From assembly GCA_050697155.1 (NCBI GenBank), contig JBOGZD010000003.1:1-57326 (forward strand): 57,326 nt of DNA, in the 5' to 3' direction. A program made the translations under genes and the position numbers. Below, in pieces: positions 25,462-33,750 of the stretch. This DNA is from JBOGZD01 sp050697155 (GTDB lineage: Bacteria; Actinomycetota; Thermoleophilia; Solirubrobacterales; 70-9). Below the pieces are notes generated by a model. That model did no database searches, had not been told where the DNA came from, and worked only from the letters and a program-made list of their open reading frames with translations. How positions within the stretch are numbered: position 1 is the first letter of the stretch; every line of letters starts with the position of its first letter.

Positions 25462-26969
25462 ACGCCTCCGGTGCAGCCGAGGGCGCGACCCTGATCGAGG
25501 CGATGGACCGCCGCCTCGGCTGGGTCGGATGGACGGCGAATGGGATCGCGATCGTCGTCGTCTCCGTGGTGGTCGGTTTTCTCGCCGAGATCTTCTTCGA
25601 CGATGAGCTGACCTGGGGGTACCTGGCCCGCATCTTGCCGATCCTGGCCGCCTACTTCGTCATCGCCGGGCTCACGATCACCCACTTCACCCGCCGGCGA
25701 CTCGACGAGGCGTACGCCTGGGTTCGCGAGAACCGAGCTCCGAGCGAGCGAGAGCACCGCCTGGCGCTCGGGCACGCCTTCTACAACACGCTGTGGAGCG
25801 GCCTCGCCTGGCTGCTCGGTGGACCGGTTTTCGTCGTCGCCAGCCTCGACCAGTCGTTCGGGTTCATCGCCGCCGGGGCGGCGGCCGGGATGCTCGGGGC
25901 GGAGATGACCAGCGGTATCGTCTATCTGCTCGCCGAGCGGGTGCTGCGGCCGCTGACCGCGCTGGCACTCGCCGCGCGGCCGGTCACCGAGCCGGTAGCG
26001 CCGAGCGTGCAGACGCGGCTGCTGTTCGCGTGGAGCCTCGGCACCGGCGTACCGCTGCTCGGCCTGCTCCTCGTCGGCACCGCGGCCCTGCTCGCGCCGG
26101 ACACGGAAAGCGCCCCGATTGCGGGCGCGGTCACCTTCCTCGCCATCGTCGCGCTCCTCGTCGGATGGCTGGCCACCACGATCGCCTCCCGGGCGATCGC
26201 CGACCCGCTGACCAGGGTTCGCAAGGCGGTCGACCGGGTCGGTCAGGGCGATCTCGGCGTCAGCGTCGCGATCGACGACGCGAGCGAGGTCGGGCTCCTC
26301 CAGGCGGGTGTCAACCGGATGGCAGAAGGGCTTGCCGAGCGGGAGCGGATCCGCGACCTCTTCGGCCGCCAGGTGGGCAGGGACGTCGCCCGCGCTGCGC
26401 TGCGCGACGGCACCCGGCTCGGCGGCGAGGAGCGGGAGATCGGCGCGGTCTATGTCGACCTCGCCGGCTCGACCTCGATCGCGATGGTGATGCCGGCCAC
26501 CGAGGTAGTCCACCTGCTGAACCGCTTCTTCCGGGTGGTGGTCGAGGTGGTCGAGGCCGAGCGGGGCCTGGTCAACAAGTTCGAGGGCGACGCGGCGCTG
26601 TGCGTGTTCGGCGCCCCGGTCGGCAGCGAAGACCCGGCCTGCGACGCGCTGCGCGCGGCGCGAGCGCTAGCCGAGCGTCTCGGGCGTGAGGTCCCGGAGG
26701 CCGAGTTCGGGATCGGCGTCTCGGCCGGAAAGGCGGTCGCGGGCAACGTCGGCGCCGAGCAGCGATTCGAGTACACGGTGATCGGGGATCCGGTGAACGA
26801 GGCGGCGCGCCTCTGCGATCTCGCCAAGGAGCGCTCCGAGCGGGTGCTGGCGTCCGAAGCCGCGCTCTCCAGATGCGCCGAGGCCGAGCGCGCCGCCTGG
26901 GACGAGCGCGGGACCGCGATCCTGCGCGGCCGCGGCGTCCCCACCAGCCTCGCCCGACCGCGGGCGTAG
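25458..26969 (+). CDS. membrane adenylate cyclase with HAMP domain (class III)
   Basis: 503 residues from GTG 25458. About six hydrophobic helices occupy residues 25-240, then a HAMP linker (ADPLTRVRKAVDRVGQGDLG), then the cyclase domain. AVYVDLAGSTS near 331 gives the first metal Asp. NKFEGDAALCVFGAP gives the adenine-specifying Lys and second Asp. GDPVNEAARLCDLAKE gives the transition-state Asn and Arg. All catalytic residues appear present, so it should make cAMP. Domain order is like the mycobacterial Rv1318c group. Coupled to the P450 gene. Confidence 0.9.
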   Translation: MNASGAAEGATLIEAMDRRLGWVGWTANGIAIVVVSVVVGFLAEIFFDDELTWGYLARILPILAAYFVIAGLTITHFTRRRLDEAYAWVRENRAPSEREHRLALGHAFYNTLWSGLAWLLGGPVFVVASLDQSFGFIAAGAAAGMLGAEMTSGIVYLLAERVLRPLTALALAARPVTEPVAPSVQTRLLFAWSLGTGVPLLGLLLVGTAALLAPDTESAPIAGAVTFLAIVALLVGWLATTIASRAIADPLTRVRKAVDRVGQGDLGVSVAIDDASEVGLLQAGVNRMAEGLAERERIRDLFGRQVGRDVARAALRDGTRLGGEEREIGAVYVDLAGSTSIAMVMPATEVVHLLNRFFRVVVEVVEAERGLVNKFEGDAALCVFGAPVGSEDPACDALRAARALAERLGREVPEAEFGIGVSAGKAVAGNVGAEQRFEYTVIGDPVNEAARLCDLAKERSERVLASEAALSRCAEAERAAWDERGTAILRGRGVPTSLARPRA

Positions 26970-27028
26970 TCGCCATCGTCCTGCGCTGCGGTCGTCACAC
27001 GACCACTGGGTAGGACGGTGGGCGGGTC

Positions 27029-27673
27029 CTACGAGCGCAGGAAGGTGAGCACGGCGAGCACCCGCCGGTGGTCCTCGGCGGTGGGGGTGAGGTCGAGCTT
27101 GCCGAAGATGCTGGTCACGTGCTTTTCCACCGCGCGCTCGGTGACCACCATCGACTCGGCGATCGCCGCATTGGAACGGCCCTCCGCCATCAGCTCGAGC
27201 ACCTCGCGCTCGCGGGGGGTGAGCTCGTCGAGCGGGTCGTCTCGGCGGCTGCGCCCGAGCAACTGCGAGACGACCTCGGGATCGAGCGCCGAGCCTCCGC
27301 CCCCGACCCGCCGCACGGCGTCGACGAACGCGTCGACGTCGGCGATCCGGTCCTTGAGCAGGTATCCGAGGCCCGCGGCGGACTCGGAGACGAGCTCGAG
27401 CGCGTAGGCCTCCTCGACGTAGGCGGAGAGGACCAGCACGCCGGTCTTCGGATGGTTGGCGCGAATCGCGAGCGCGGCGCGGAGGCCGTCGTCGGTGTTC
27501 GTCGGCGGCATTCGGATGTCGACCACGGCGACGTCGGGCTTGTGGGCACCGACCTTTCGCACCAGGTCCTCGGCATCGCCGGCCTGGCCGACGACCTCGA
27601 AGCCATGCTCAGACAGAAGCCGGGCGATGCCCTCCCGCAGAAGGACCGAGTCCTCGGCGACGATTACTCGCAT
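27029..27673 (-). CDS. NarL/LuxR-type response regulator
   Basis: 214 residues. Receiver domain with VAEDSVLLREG and the phospho-acceptor Asp in VAVVDIRMPP, then a LuxR HTH (LTPREREVLELMAEGRSNAA ... VEKHVTSIFGKLDL). It overlaps the sensor kinase gene upstream by 10 nt, so the two form a cognate pair. Its targets are unknown; the MMPL gene beyond the cluster is a candidate by position only. Confidence 0.92.
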   Translation of the reverse strand: MRVIVAEDSVLLREGIARLLSEHGFEVVGQAGDAEDLVRKVGAHKPDVAVVDIRMPPTNTDDGLRAALAIRANHPKTGVLVLSAYVEEAYALELVSESAAGLGYLLKDRIADVDAFVDAVRRVGGGGSALDPEVVSQLLGRSRRDDPLDELTPREREVLELMAEGRSNAAIAESMVVTERAVEKHVTSIFGKLDLTPTAEDHRRVLAVLTFLRS

Positions 27674-29418
27674 GGGATCCTCGCGACCACGGTCGTCCCC
27701 GCGCCGGGGCTCGAATCGATCTCGAACTCGCCGCCCAGGGACGAGACTCGATCTTCCAGCCCACGCAGGCCCGTCCCCCGCCCGGGATCCGCGCCCCCGA
27801 CTCCGTCGTCGGCCACCTCGACCACCACCTTGCCGTTGTCGCGCCCCATGCGCACGGTGGCCTGGTTGGCCTCGGCGTACTTGACGACGTTGGTCAGCGA
27901 CTCGGCGACCACGAAGTAGGCGGCAAGCTCGACCGCCTCGGGCACCCGCTCGCCGAGCTCCCGCTCGATCTGCACCGGCAGCGGGGCCCGGCCGGCCAGG
28001 GCGCCGACGGCGGCGTCGAGGCCGCGGTCGGCGAGCACCGCCGGGTGCAGCCCGCGGGCGAGCTCGCGCAGCTCCTCCAGCGCCCGCTCGAGCTCCCCGC
28101 CCGCGCCGCCGAGCAGGCGCTCGGCCGTCTCGGGGTCGTCGCGGATCGACGACTGCGCCATGCGCAGGTCGAGCGCCAGGGAGACCAGCCGCTGCTGGGC
28201 GCCGTCGTGGAGGTCGCGCTCGAGCCGCCGGCGCTCGGCGAGGCCGACAGCGAGCACTCGCGATCGCTGGTCTCGCAGCTCCTCGACCTTCGCGGCCAGC
28301 TCGGCCCGCAAGCGCTCCTTCTCGAGCGACAGGCTCGCCGCGGCGCTGACCGCCTCGATCAGCTCGGGCTCGTCGAGCAGCAGCGGGTCATGGACGATCG
28401 CCGCCACCTTCTTGCCGTGAAGGACCACATCGGAGACCGCGCGCGGGTCGGCGCTCCCCGGAAGCTCAACCGTGTGCCCCTCCGCGTCCACGTAGCGCTC
28501 GGACTCGGGCAGCCAGTAGGCGAGCTCGAGCGAGGGATCGCCGAGGGCCTTGGCGAGCATCTCCGGGAGCTCTCCCGGGCCAAGCGCGCCGCTGAGCCGG
28601 GTGACCAACTTCCCCACGGCGCCGCCGCGCAGCATGCGCGCGCGGGCGAGCGTGGCGAGAAACAGGTACGGGACGAGACCGAACGGGATCAGGGTCGCGT
28701 AGAAGAGGTCCGCCTGCACGGCCTTCGAGGCTCCGGCGAGGCCGGCCACGAGCAGCGCCGTCAGCATCGCCATCAGCGCGACCCCGGCCAGGTAGATCGG
28801 TGTGACGATCCGCTTCAGGGGCGCGCTGGCGGTCCACCAGACGACCGCGAGCCGCACCAGCACCGCCGGCAACAGGGTGATCCCGACCACGTTCAGAGCG
28901 TCGCCCCAGGTCTCGGCGAAGCCGGGATCGTCGGCGACCAGGAACACGTTCTCGGGGCAGTTCGCGCACTCGAACGCCGTCACCGGGTCGACGAAGAGCA
29001 CGAACGGCAGGTACCCGACTGTGGTGACGAGGTAGGCACAGCCGACCAGGAGGCGATCGAGCCGGGACTCCAGCCGCCCGGTGGGGAAGGCGAGGACGAG
29101 GTGGATCGCGACCGCGGCGAAGAGGCTGTCGAACAGGATCCCGAGCGTGAACAGAAACGGTGGGTCGGAGAACCCGGCGACGCTCAGGAACCAGGCGAAG
29201 CCCGCGCCCACCATGAGCGTCCCGACGCGGTTCTCCGGCCGCCTGTACCAGGCGAAGAGCCCCACACCGACGAAGCCACCGCCGATCACCCAGTCGAGCG
29301 CGATCCACAGCCCGCGGTCCTCGCCGAAGTCCGCGCCCGCGATCAGCACGGTCTCGGCCACAAGGACGACGAAGCCGGCGATCGCAAGCGCCCACAGGAC
29401 CCGCCGAAGCCCGATCAC
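27664..29418 (-). CDS. membrane sensor histidine kinase (HisKA_3 type)
   Basis: 584 residues. About seven to eight hydrophobic segments cover residues 8-265. A GAF-like region follows (YWLPESERYVDAEGHTVELP), then a short coiled coil, the dimerisation/phospho-acceptor helix ERRRLERDLHDGAQQR with His near 403, and the ATPase domain (LTNVVKYAEAN, VADDGVGG, GTGLRGLEDRV). This is the kinase family that pairs with NarL-type regulators, as found immediately downstream. No ligand can be inferred. Confidence 0.92.
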   Translation of the reverse strand: MIGLRRVLWALAIAGFVVLVAETVLIAGADFGEDRGLWIALDWVIGGGFVGVGLFAWYRRPENRVGTLMVGAGFAWFLSVAGFSDPPFLFTLGILFDSLFAAVAIHLVLAFPTGRLESRLDRLLVGCAYLVTTVGYLPFVLFVDPVTAFECANCPENVFLVADDPGFAETWGDALNVVGITLLPAVLVRLAVVWWTASAPLKRIVTPIYLAGVALMAMLTALLVAGLAGASKAVQADLFYATLIPFGLVPYLFLATLARARMLRGGAVGKLVTRLSGALGPGELPEMLAKALGDPSLELAYWLPESERYVDAEGHTVELPGSADPRAVSDVVLHGKKVAAIVHDPLLLDEPELIEAVSAAASLSLEKERLRAELAAKVEELRDQRSRVLAVGLAERRRLERDLHDGAQQRLVSLALDLRMAQSSIRDDPETAERLLGGAGGELERALEELRELARGLHPAVLADRGLDAAVGALAGRAPLPVQIERELGERVPEAVELAAYFVVAESLTNVVKYAEANQATVRMGRDNGKVVVEVADDGVGGADPGRGTGLRGLEDRVSSLGGEFEIDSSPGAGTTVVARIPCE

Positions 29419-29446
29419 GGAACCACCCCCGGACCGTCGGCGGCGG

Positions 29447-29821
29447 TCAAGCCAAGAGCTCCTCCAGTGCCCCGGCCGAGAGCTTCGCCTTGGGGATGAA
29501 GCCCTGGGCGCCGCAGTCGTTGACCACCGCCCCCCACTCGTCGACCTCGCGGCTGGAGATCAGGATCACCGCCGGCGAGCCGGCGAGCCCGTTGCCACCG
29601 GTCGCCACGCCGGTGATCCGGCGGCAGACCGCGAAGCCGTCGAGGTCGGGAAGGCGCACATCGAGCAGGATTACGTCGGGGCCGAGCTCGTGGGCTGCTT
29701 GCAGCGCCTCGGCACCATCCGCGGCCTCGCCGACGACCTCGTAGCCCTCGCCCTCGAGCATGCGGCGGGCGCTGGCGCGAAAGCTCGGGTGGTCGTCGAC
29801 GATCAGAACCGATCTGCTCAT
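29447..29821 (-). CDS. single-domain response regulator
   Basis: 124 residues from the ATG at 29819-29821, which is preceded at once by GGAGG. Receiver residues are clear: VLIVDDHPSFRASARRML, the Asp in VILLDVRLPDLDG and the later Lys of FIPKAKLS. It ends after the receiver with no output domain. Upstream of the kinase and NarL regulator on the same strand (28-nt gap), it may compete for phosphate or act by protein contact. Confidence 0.87.
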   Translation of the reverse strand: MSRSVLIVDDHPSFRASARRMLEGEGYEVVGEAADGAEALQAAHELGPDVILLDVRLPDLDGFAVCRRITGVATGGNGLAGSPAVILISSREVDEWGAVVNDCGAQGFIPKAKLSAGALEELLA

Positions 29822-29955
29822 ACCTCCGGATTCTCCCTTAGCCGGCCCGGAGAGCAATACGGCTAGCCGCACCGCGCCTGAGGAGAAAACCCCATTGAAG
29901 CGCAGGCCGGCGCACGCCAACCTGCTCCATCAACTTCGAACCCGGAGGCACTCAG

Positions 29956-32166
29956 GTGGAACGCAGCAGGAATCTCGCCGCGCGCGCCGGTCGCTGGAGC
30001 GCCCGGCACCGCATCAAGGCGATCGTCGGCTGGCTCGTCTTCGTCGTCCTGGCTGTCGCGATCGGCGGCTCCATCGGCACCGAGACCCTCGACGAGGAGG
30101 ACTACGGCGTCGGCGAGTCGCGCGAGGCCGACCAGGCCTACGCCGACGGATTCGGCAGCGACGCCGGCGAGACGGTGCTGGTGCGAAGCGAGAACGGAGC
30201 GCGGGCGGGTGATCCGGAGTTCCGGGCGGTCGTCACAGACGTCGTCAGCGAGCTCGCCCGGACCGAGAACGTGACCGAGGTCGAGAGCCCGTTCGCGGCC
30301 GGGAACCAGGGCAACATCTCAGACGACGGGAGCACGGCTCTGGTCACCTTCGAGATCCCCGATCCGGGCGACGACAGCGACACCGAGGTCGCCGACCTGG
30401 TCGAGGCGCCGCTGGCGACCGTCGCCAGCCTCGACGAGGCGCATCCGCAGTTCCGGGTCGAGCAGTTCGGTGACGCGAGCGCCGACAAGGCACTGACCGA
30501 GTCGTTCGAGGACGACTTCAGGCAGGCCGAGGTGACCTCGCTGCCGATCACGCTGATCATCCTCCTGCTCGCCTTCGGCGCCGTCGTCGCCGCGCTCGTC
30601 CCGCTGCTGCTCGCCGCGACCGCCGTCGCCGCGGCGATCGGCCTGATCGGGCCGTTCAGCCAGATCTGGCCGGTCGACGAGTCCGCCGCGTCGGTGATCC
30701 TGCTGATCGGGCTCGCCGTCGGCGTCGACTACTCGATGTTCTACCTGCGCCGCGAGCGCGAGGAGCGGGCACGTGGCAACGACGCCGAGGCCGCGCTGGA
30801 GGCCGCCGCGGCGACCTCCGGGCGGGCGGTGCTCGTGTCCGGGATCACGGTCGCGCTGGCGATGGCCGGCATGTACCTCGCCGGCGCCTCGACCTTCACC
30901 TCGTTCGCCACCGGGACGATCCTCGTTGTTGCGATCGCCGTCGTCGGCTCGCTCACCGTGCTGCCGGCGGCGCTCTCAGCGCTCGGCGACCGGGTGAACA
31001 GGGGGCGGATCCCGTTCCTGACCAGGCCCGAGGTCCGGGCGGCGCACGAGTCCCGCATCTGGTCGGCGATCCTCGACCGCGTCCTGCGCCGGCCGGGAAT
31101 CTCGGCCGCGCTCGCCGCCGGGGTGCTGCTGGTGATGGCGATCCCGGTCCTCAGCCTGAAGATGGCGGTGCCGGGGATCGAGTCGATGCCGCAGGACCTC
31201 GAGGTGATCCAGACCTACGATCGCATCCAGGAGGAGTTCCCCGGCAACCAGATCCCGGCCAGCGTCGTGGTCGAGCACGCCGACGCCTCTGAGAGAGAGG
31301 TCGCGGCCGGCGTCCGAGAGCTGCGGGGCGAGGTCGGCCGAAGCGATCTCTACGAGGCGCCGCTGACGATCGAGCAGAGCCCCGACCTCTCGGTCACGGT
31401 GGTCGACGTGCCGATCGCCGGCGACGGCACCAACGACACCTCCTACGACGCGCTCAACACCCTGCGCGACGAGATCATCCCGTCGACCGTCGGGCAGGTC
31501 GGCGGAGCGGAGGTGAACGTGACCGGGTTCACCGCCGGCTCGGCGGACTTCAACGAGCTGATGGAGTCGCGCGTGCCGATCGTGTTCGCGTTCGTGCTCG
31601 GGCTCGCCTTCCTGCTCCTGCTGGTGACGTTCAGGTCGATCGTCATCCCGCTGAAGGCGATCGCCCTCAACCTGCTCTCGGTCGGGTCGGCCTACGGCGT
31701 GGTCGTCTGGATCTTCCAGGAGGGCCACCTCGAGTCGCTCCTCGGCTTCGAGTCGACCGGCGCGGTGACCTCGTGGCTGCCGCTGTTCCTGTTCGTGCTC
31801 CTGTTCGGCCTCTCGATGGACTACCACGTGTTCATCCTCAGCCGAGTGCGCGAGCTGTACGACCGCGGCATGAGCACCGACGAGGCGGTCGCGCAGGGGA
31901 TCAAGTCGACCGCGTCGGTGGTGACCGCGGCGGCCGCGGTGATGATCGCCGTGTTCGCGATCTTCGCCACCCTGTCGTCGATCGAGTTCAAGCAGTTCGG
32001 CGTCGGGCTCGCGGTCGCGGTGCTGATCGACGCGACGATCATCCGCGGCGTGCTGCTGCCGGCGGCGATGAAGCTGCTCGGCGATTGGAACTGGTACCTG
32101 CCCGACTCGCTCAGCTGGCTGCCCCGGCTCGGCGGCGAGCGGCAGACCAGGCCGGCCGAGGCCTGA
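29956..32166 (+). CDS. MMPL-family RND exporter
   Basis: 736 residues from GTG 29956, with CCGGAGG 8 nt upstream. The arrangement is one TM, a periplasmic loop, five TMs, a repeat of TM and loop, and five TMs. IGLAVGVDYSMFYLRREREE and LFGLSMDYHVFILSRVRELY are the two Asp-Tyr motifs of the proton relay. Family members export lipids or drugs. It is divergent from the receiver/kinase cluster, 134 bp away, which may regulate it. Confidence 0.92.
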   Translation: MERSRNLAARAGRWSARHRIKAIVGWLVFVVLAVAIGGSIGTETLDEEDYGVGESREADQAYADGFGSDAGETVLVRSENGARAGDPEFRAVVTDVVSELARTENVTEVESPFAAGNQGNISDDGSTALVTFEIPDPGDDSDTEVADLVEAPLATVASLDEAHPQFRVEQFGDASADKALTESFEDDFRQAEVTSLPITLIILLLAFGAVVAALVPLLLAATAVAAAIGLIGPFSQIWPVDESAASVILLIGLAVGVDYSMFYLRREREERARGNDAEAALEAAAATSGRAVLVSGITVALAMAGMYLAGASTFTSFATGTILVVAIAVVGSLTVLPAALSALGDRVNRGRIPFLTRPEVRAAHESRIWSAILDRVLRRPGISAALAAGVLLVMAIPVLSLKMAVPGIESMPQDLEVIQTYDRIQEEFPGNQIPASVVVEHADASEREVAAGVRELRGEVGRSDLYEAPLTIEQSPDLSVTVVDVPIAGDGTNDTSYDALNTLRDEIIPSTVGQVGGAEVNVTGFTAGSADFNELMESRVPIVFAFVLGLAFLLLLVTFRSIVIPLKAIALNLLSVGSAYGVVVWIFQEGHLESLLGFESTGAVTSWLPLFLFVLLFGLSMDYHVFILSRVRELYDRGMSTDEAVAQGIKSTASVVTAAAAVMIAVFAIFATLSSIEFKQFGVGLAVAVLIDATIIRGVLLPAAMKLLGDWNWYLPDSLSWLPRLGGERQTRPAEA

Positions 32167-32190
32167 TACCCCCCGCAGGCCTCTGCCCAT

Positions 32191-32227
32191 GTGACGCGGT
32201 GCGGGCCACGCGCCCGCACCGCGTCAC
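32191..32227 (+). terminator. terminator hairpin after the MMPL gene
   Basis: A perfect 15-bp stem, GTGACGCGGTGCGGG (32191-32205) with CCCGCACCGCGTCAC (32213-32227), and a 7-nt loop, 24 nt after the stop. No T-run follows. Confidence 0.7.
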
Positions 32228-32435
32228 CACGTCCACGCACCTCTAGCCTGGCTCAAGCAGCCGGGCGAGCCCGTTGGCGCCCACGACCCACTCTGCCGGG
32301 TGTGTATTACGAGGGCCGCGAGGCCGAGATCGCCTCGCCCGCAGGGGCGTGCTGCGGATGCTGGCCGTCGGGCCAGGCAGCGGCCGCGCCGACCGGGATC
32401 ACGCTTGCAGTGATCGACCTCGCCCCTAGCGAAGC
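32228..32435. other. intergenic stretch without recognised gene
   Basis: Between the MMPL terminator and the promoter of the second 2-oxoacid dehydrogenase operon I see no ORF with convincing codon bias and no RNA gene. The whole intergenic gap is 465 bp; its right half holds the promoter and structured leader described separately. Confidence 0.5.
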
Positions 32436-32463
32436 TTGAAACATCGGCGATCGGGAATAGAAT
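32436..32463 (+). promoter_or_regulatory. promoter of the branched-chain 2-oxoacid dehydrogenase operon
   Basis: TTGAAA at 32436-32441 and TAGAAT at 32458-32463 with a 16-bp spacer, the best sigma70-type promoter in the window and clearly AT-richer than its surroundings. Transcription should start near 32470, giving a leader of about 160 nt. Confidence 0.7.
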
Positions 32464-32470
32464 CCGGATA

Positions 32471-32631
32471 GCCGTTTCGGGTCGATCCGACCCGAACGCA
32501 GACATAGGAAGCCGAGGCGGAACCCTTGGCTTCCATCGTCCGTAGGCGCCGCGGAGGAGATCCCGAAACGGCGACGAGACAGCCGACCCGGAGGAGATCC
32601 CGAAGGGTGGCCCGACACGAAGGACGGAGAG
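32471..32631 (+). promoter_or_regulatory. structured 5' leader with mutually exclusive stems
   Basis: The leader can form a long-range closing stem, GCCGTTTCGGG (32471-32481) with CCCGAAACGGC (32562-32572), perfect over 11 bp. It can instead form a local hairpin, TTCGGGTCG (32476-32484) with CGACCCGAA (32488-32496). These share bases and exclude each other. Inside lies an 11-bp stem (32507-32517 with 32524-32534, one GU) with loop CGGAAC. CGGAGGAGATCCCGAA is repeated exactly at 32552-32567 and 32589-32604. I do not recognise a known riboswitch class; protein operator sites are the alternative. Confidence 0.5.
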
Positions 32632-33750
32632 ATGAAGCGAAGCGACGGTGCCGTCGCGGATGAGCGCGCACGCGAGGACGCGGAATCCCCGGTGCGCGAG
32701 CTGAGCGACGCGGCCCTGACCCGAGAGGACCGCGCGAGCCTGTTCAGGTTCATGGCCATGATGCGCGCCGCCGAGGAGCGCGCGATCACCCTCTACCGGC
32801 AGGGGAAGATCCCGGGCAGCTTCTACGACGGATGCGGCCAGGAGGCGATCGGAGTCGGTTCGGCCTACGTGCTCGGCCCCGAGGACCGGATGTGCATCCT
32901 GCACCGCGACCTGGGCGCCCACTTCGTCCGCGGGGTCACCCCGGACCGTTACCTCGCCAACTACATGGGGCGCTCCGGCGGCGTCACCGGCGGCAGGGAC
33001 GGAAACATGCACTTCGGCGACCGCGCCCTGGGCTGCGTCGGCATGGTCTCGATGCTCCCCGACATGGCGCTCGTGGCGAACGGGATGGCGCTGCGCTTCA
33101 AGATGCGCGGCGAGCCGCGGATCGCGATGACCTACTTCGGCGAGGGTGCCACCGCGAACGGCCAGTGGCACGAGGCGATGAACTTCGCGGGCATCCACCG
33201 GCTGCCGGTCGTCTTCCTGCTCGAGAACAACCAGTTCGCCTACTCGACCCCGAACGAGCTCGAGTTCGCGGCCGACCCGGTCGAGCGCGCCGCCGGCTAC
33301 GGGTTCGGCGGGGTCAAGATCGACGGCAACGACGTCGAGGCCGTCTTCGAGGCGTCGCGGGTCGCGGCCGAGCGTGCCCGCGGGGGCGGCGGGCCGACGC
33401 TGATCGAGTGCGAGACCATGCGGATGCACGGTCACGGCGCCCATGACGACATGAGCTACGTGCCCAAGGAGCTCTTCGAGGAGTGGGCTAAGCGCGACCC
33501 GATTGACCGTTACGCCGAGCGGCTGGTGACCGACTACGGGTTCTCCGCCGAGGAGGTCGAGGGGATCCGCAGCGAGGTCAAGGACTACGTCGAAGAGTGC
33601 GCCGCCACCGCGCTCGACTCGCCGATGCCCGATCCGGCGACCGCGACCGAGGGCGTGTTCGCCGAGGAGTGGGAGCCGCTCGGCGATGGCAAGGCTCCGT
33701 GGTCGGTCTGGTCGAAGCCAAACGACTCGAACGGGAGGGTGACGACATGA
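32632..33750 (+). CDS. 2-oxoacid dehydrogenase E1 alpha subunit, probably branched-chain type
   Basis: 372 residues from ATG 32632 with GGAG just upstream. PGSFYDGCGQEAIGVGSAYVL and the TPP motif GEGATANGQWHEAMNF ... ENNQFAYSTP mark an E1 alpha (Glu replaces the usual Asp in GDG). MRMHGHGAHDDMSYVP differs from the PDH-type loop of the paralog at 19.8 kb. With a leucine/valine-type dehydrogenase gene in the same operon, oxidative decarboxylation of branched-chain 2-oxoacids is the best inference; an acetoin dehydrogenase is less likely. Overlaps the beta gene by 4 nt. Confidence 0.88.
   Translation: MKRSDGAVADERAREDAESPVRELSDAALTREDRASLFRFMAMMRAAEERAITLYRQGKIPGSFYDGCGQEAIGVGSAYVLGPEDRMCILHRDLGAHFVRGVTPDRYLANYMGRSGGVTGGRDGNMHFGDRALGCVGMVSMLPDMALVANGMALRFKMRGEPRIAMTYFGEGATANGQWHEAMNFAGIHRLPVVFLLENNQFAYSTPNELEFAADPVERAAGYGFGGVKIDGNDVEAVFEASRVAAERARGGGGPTLIECETMRMHGHGAHDDMSYVPKELFEEWAKRDPIDRYAERLVTDYGFSAEEVEGIRSEVKDYVEECAATALDSPMPDPATATEGVFAEEWEPLGDGKAPWSVWSKPNDSNGRVTT

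Noticed and set aside
32471..32631. Glycine, SAM or T-box type known leader RNA in front of the second E1alpha gene
   Set aside because: I could not find the conserved cores of these classes (no T-box NCCA-binding sequence, no glycine tandem core). I report it as an unknown structured leader instead.
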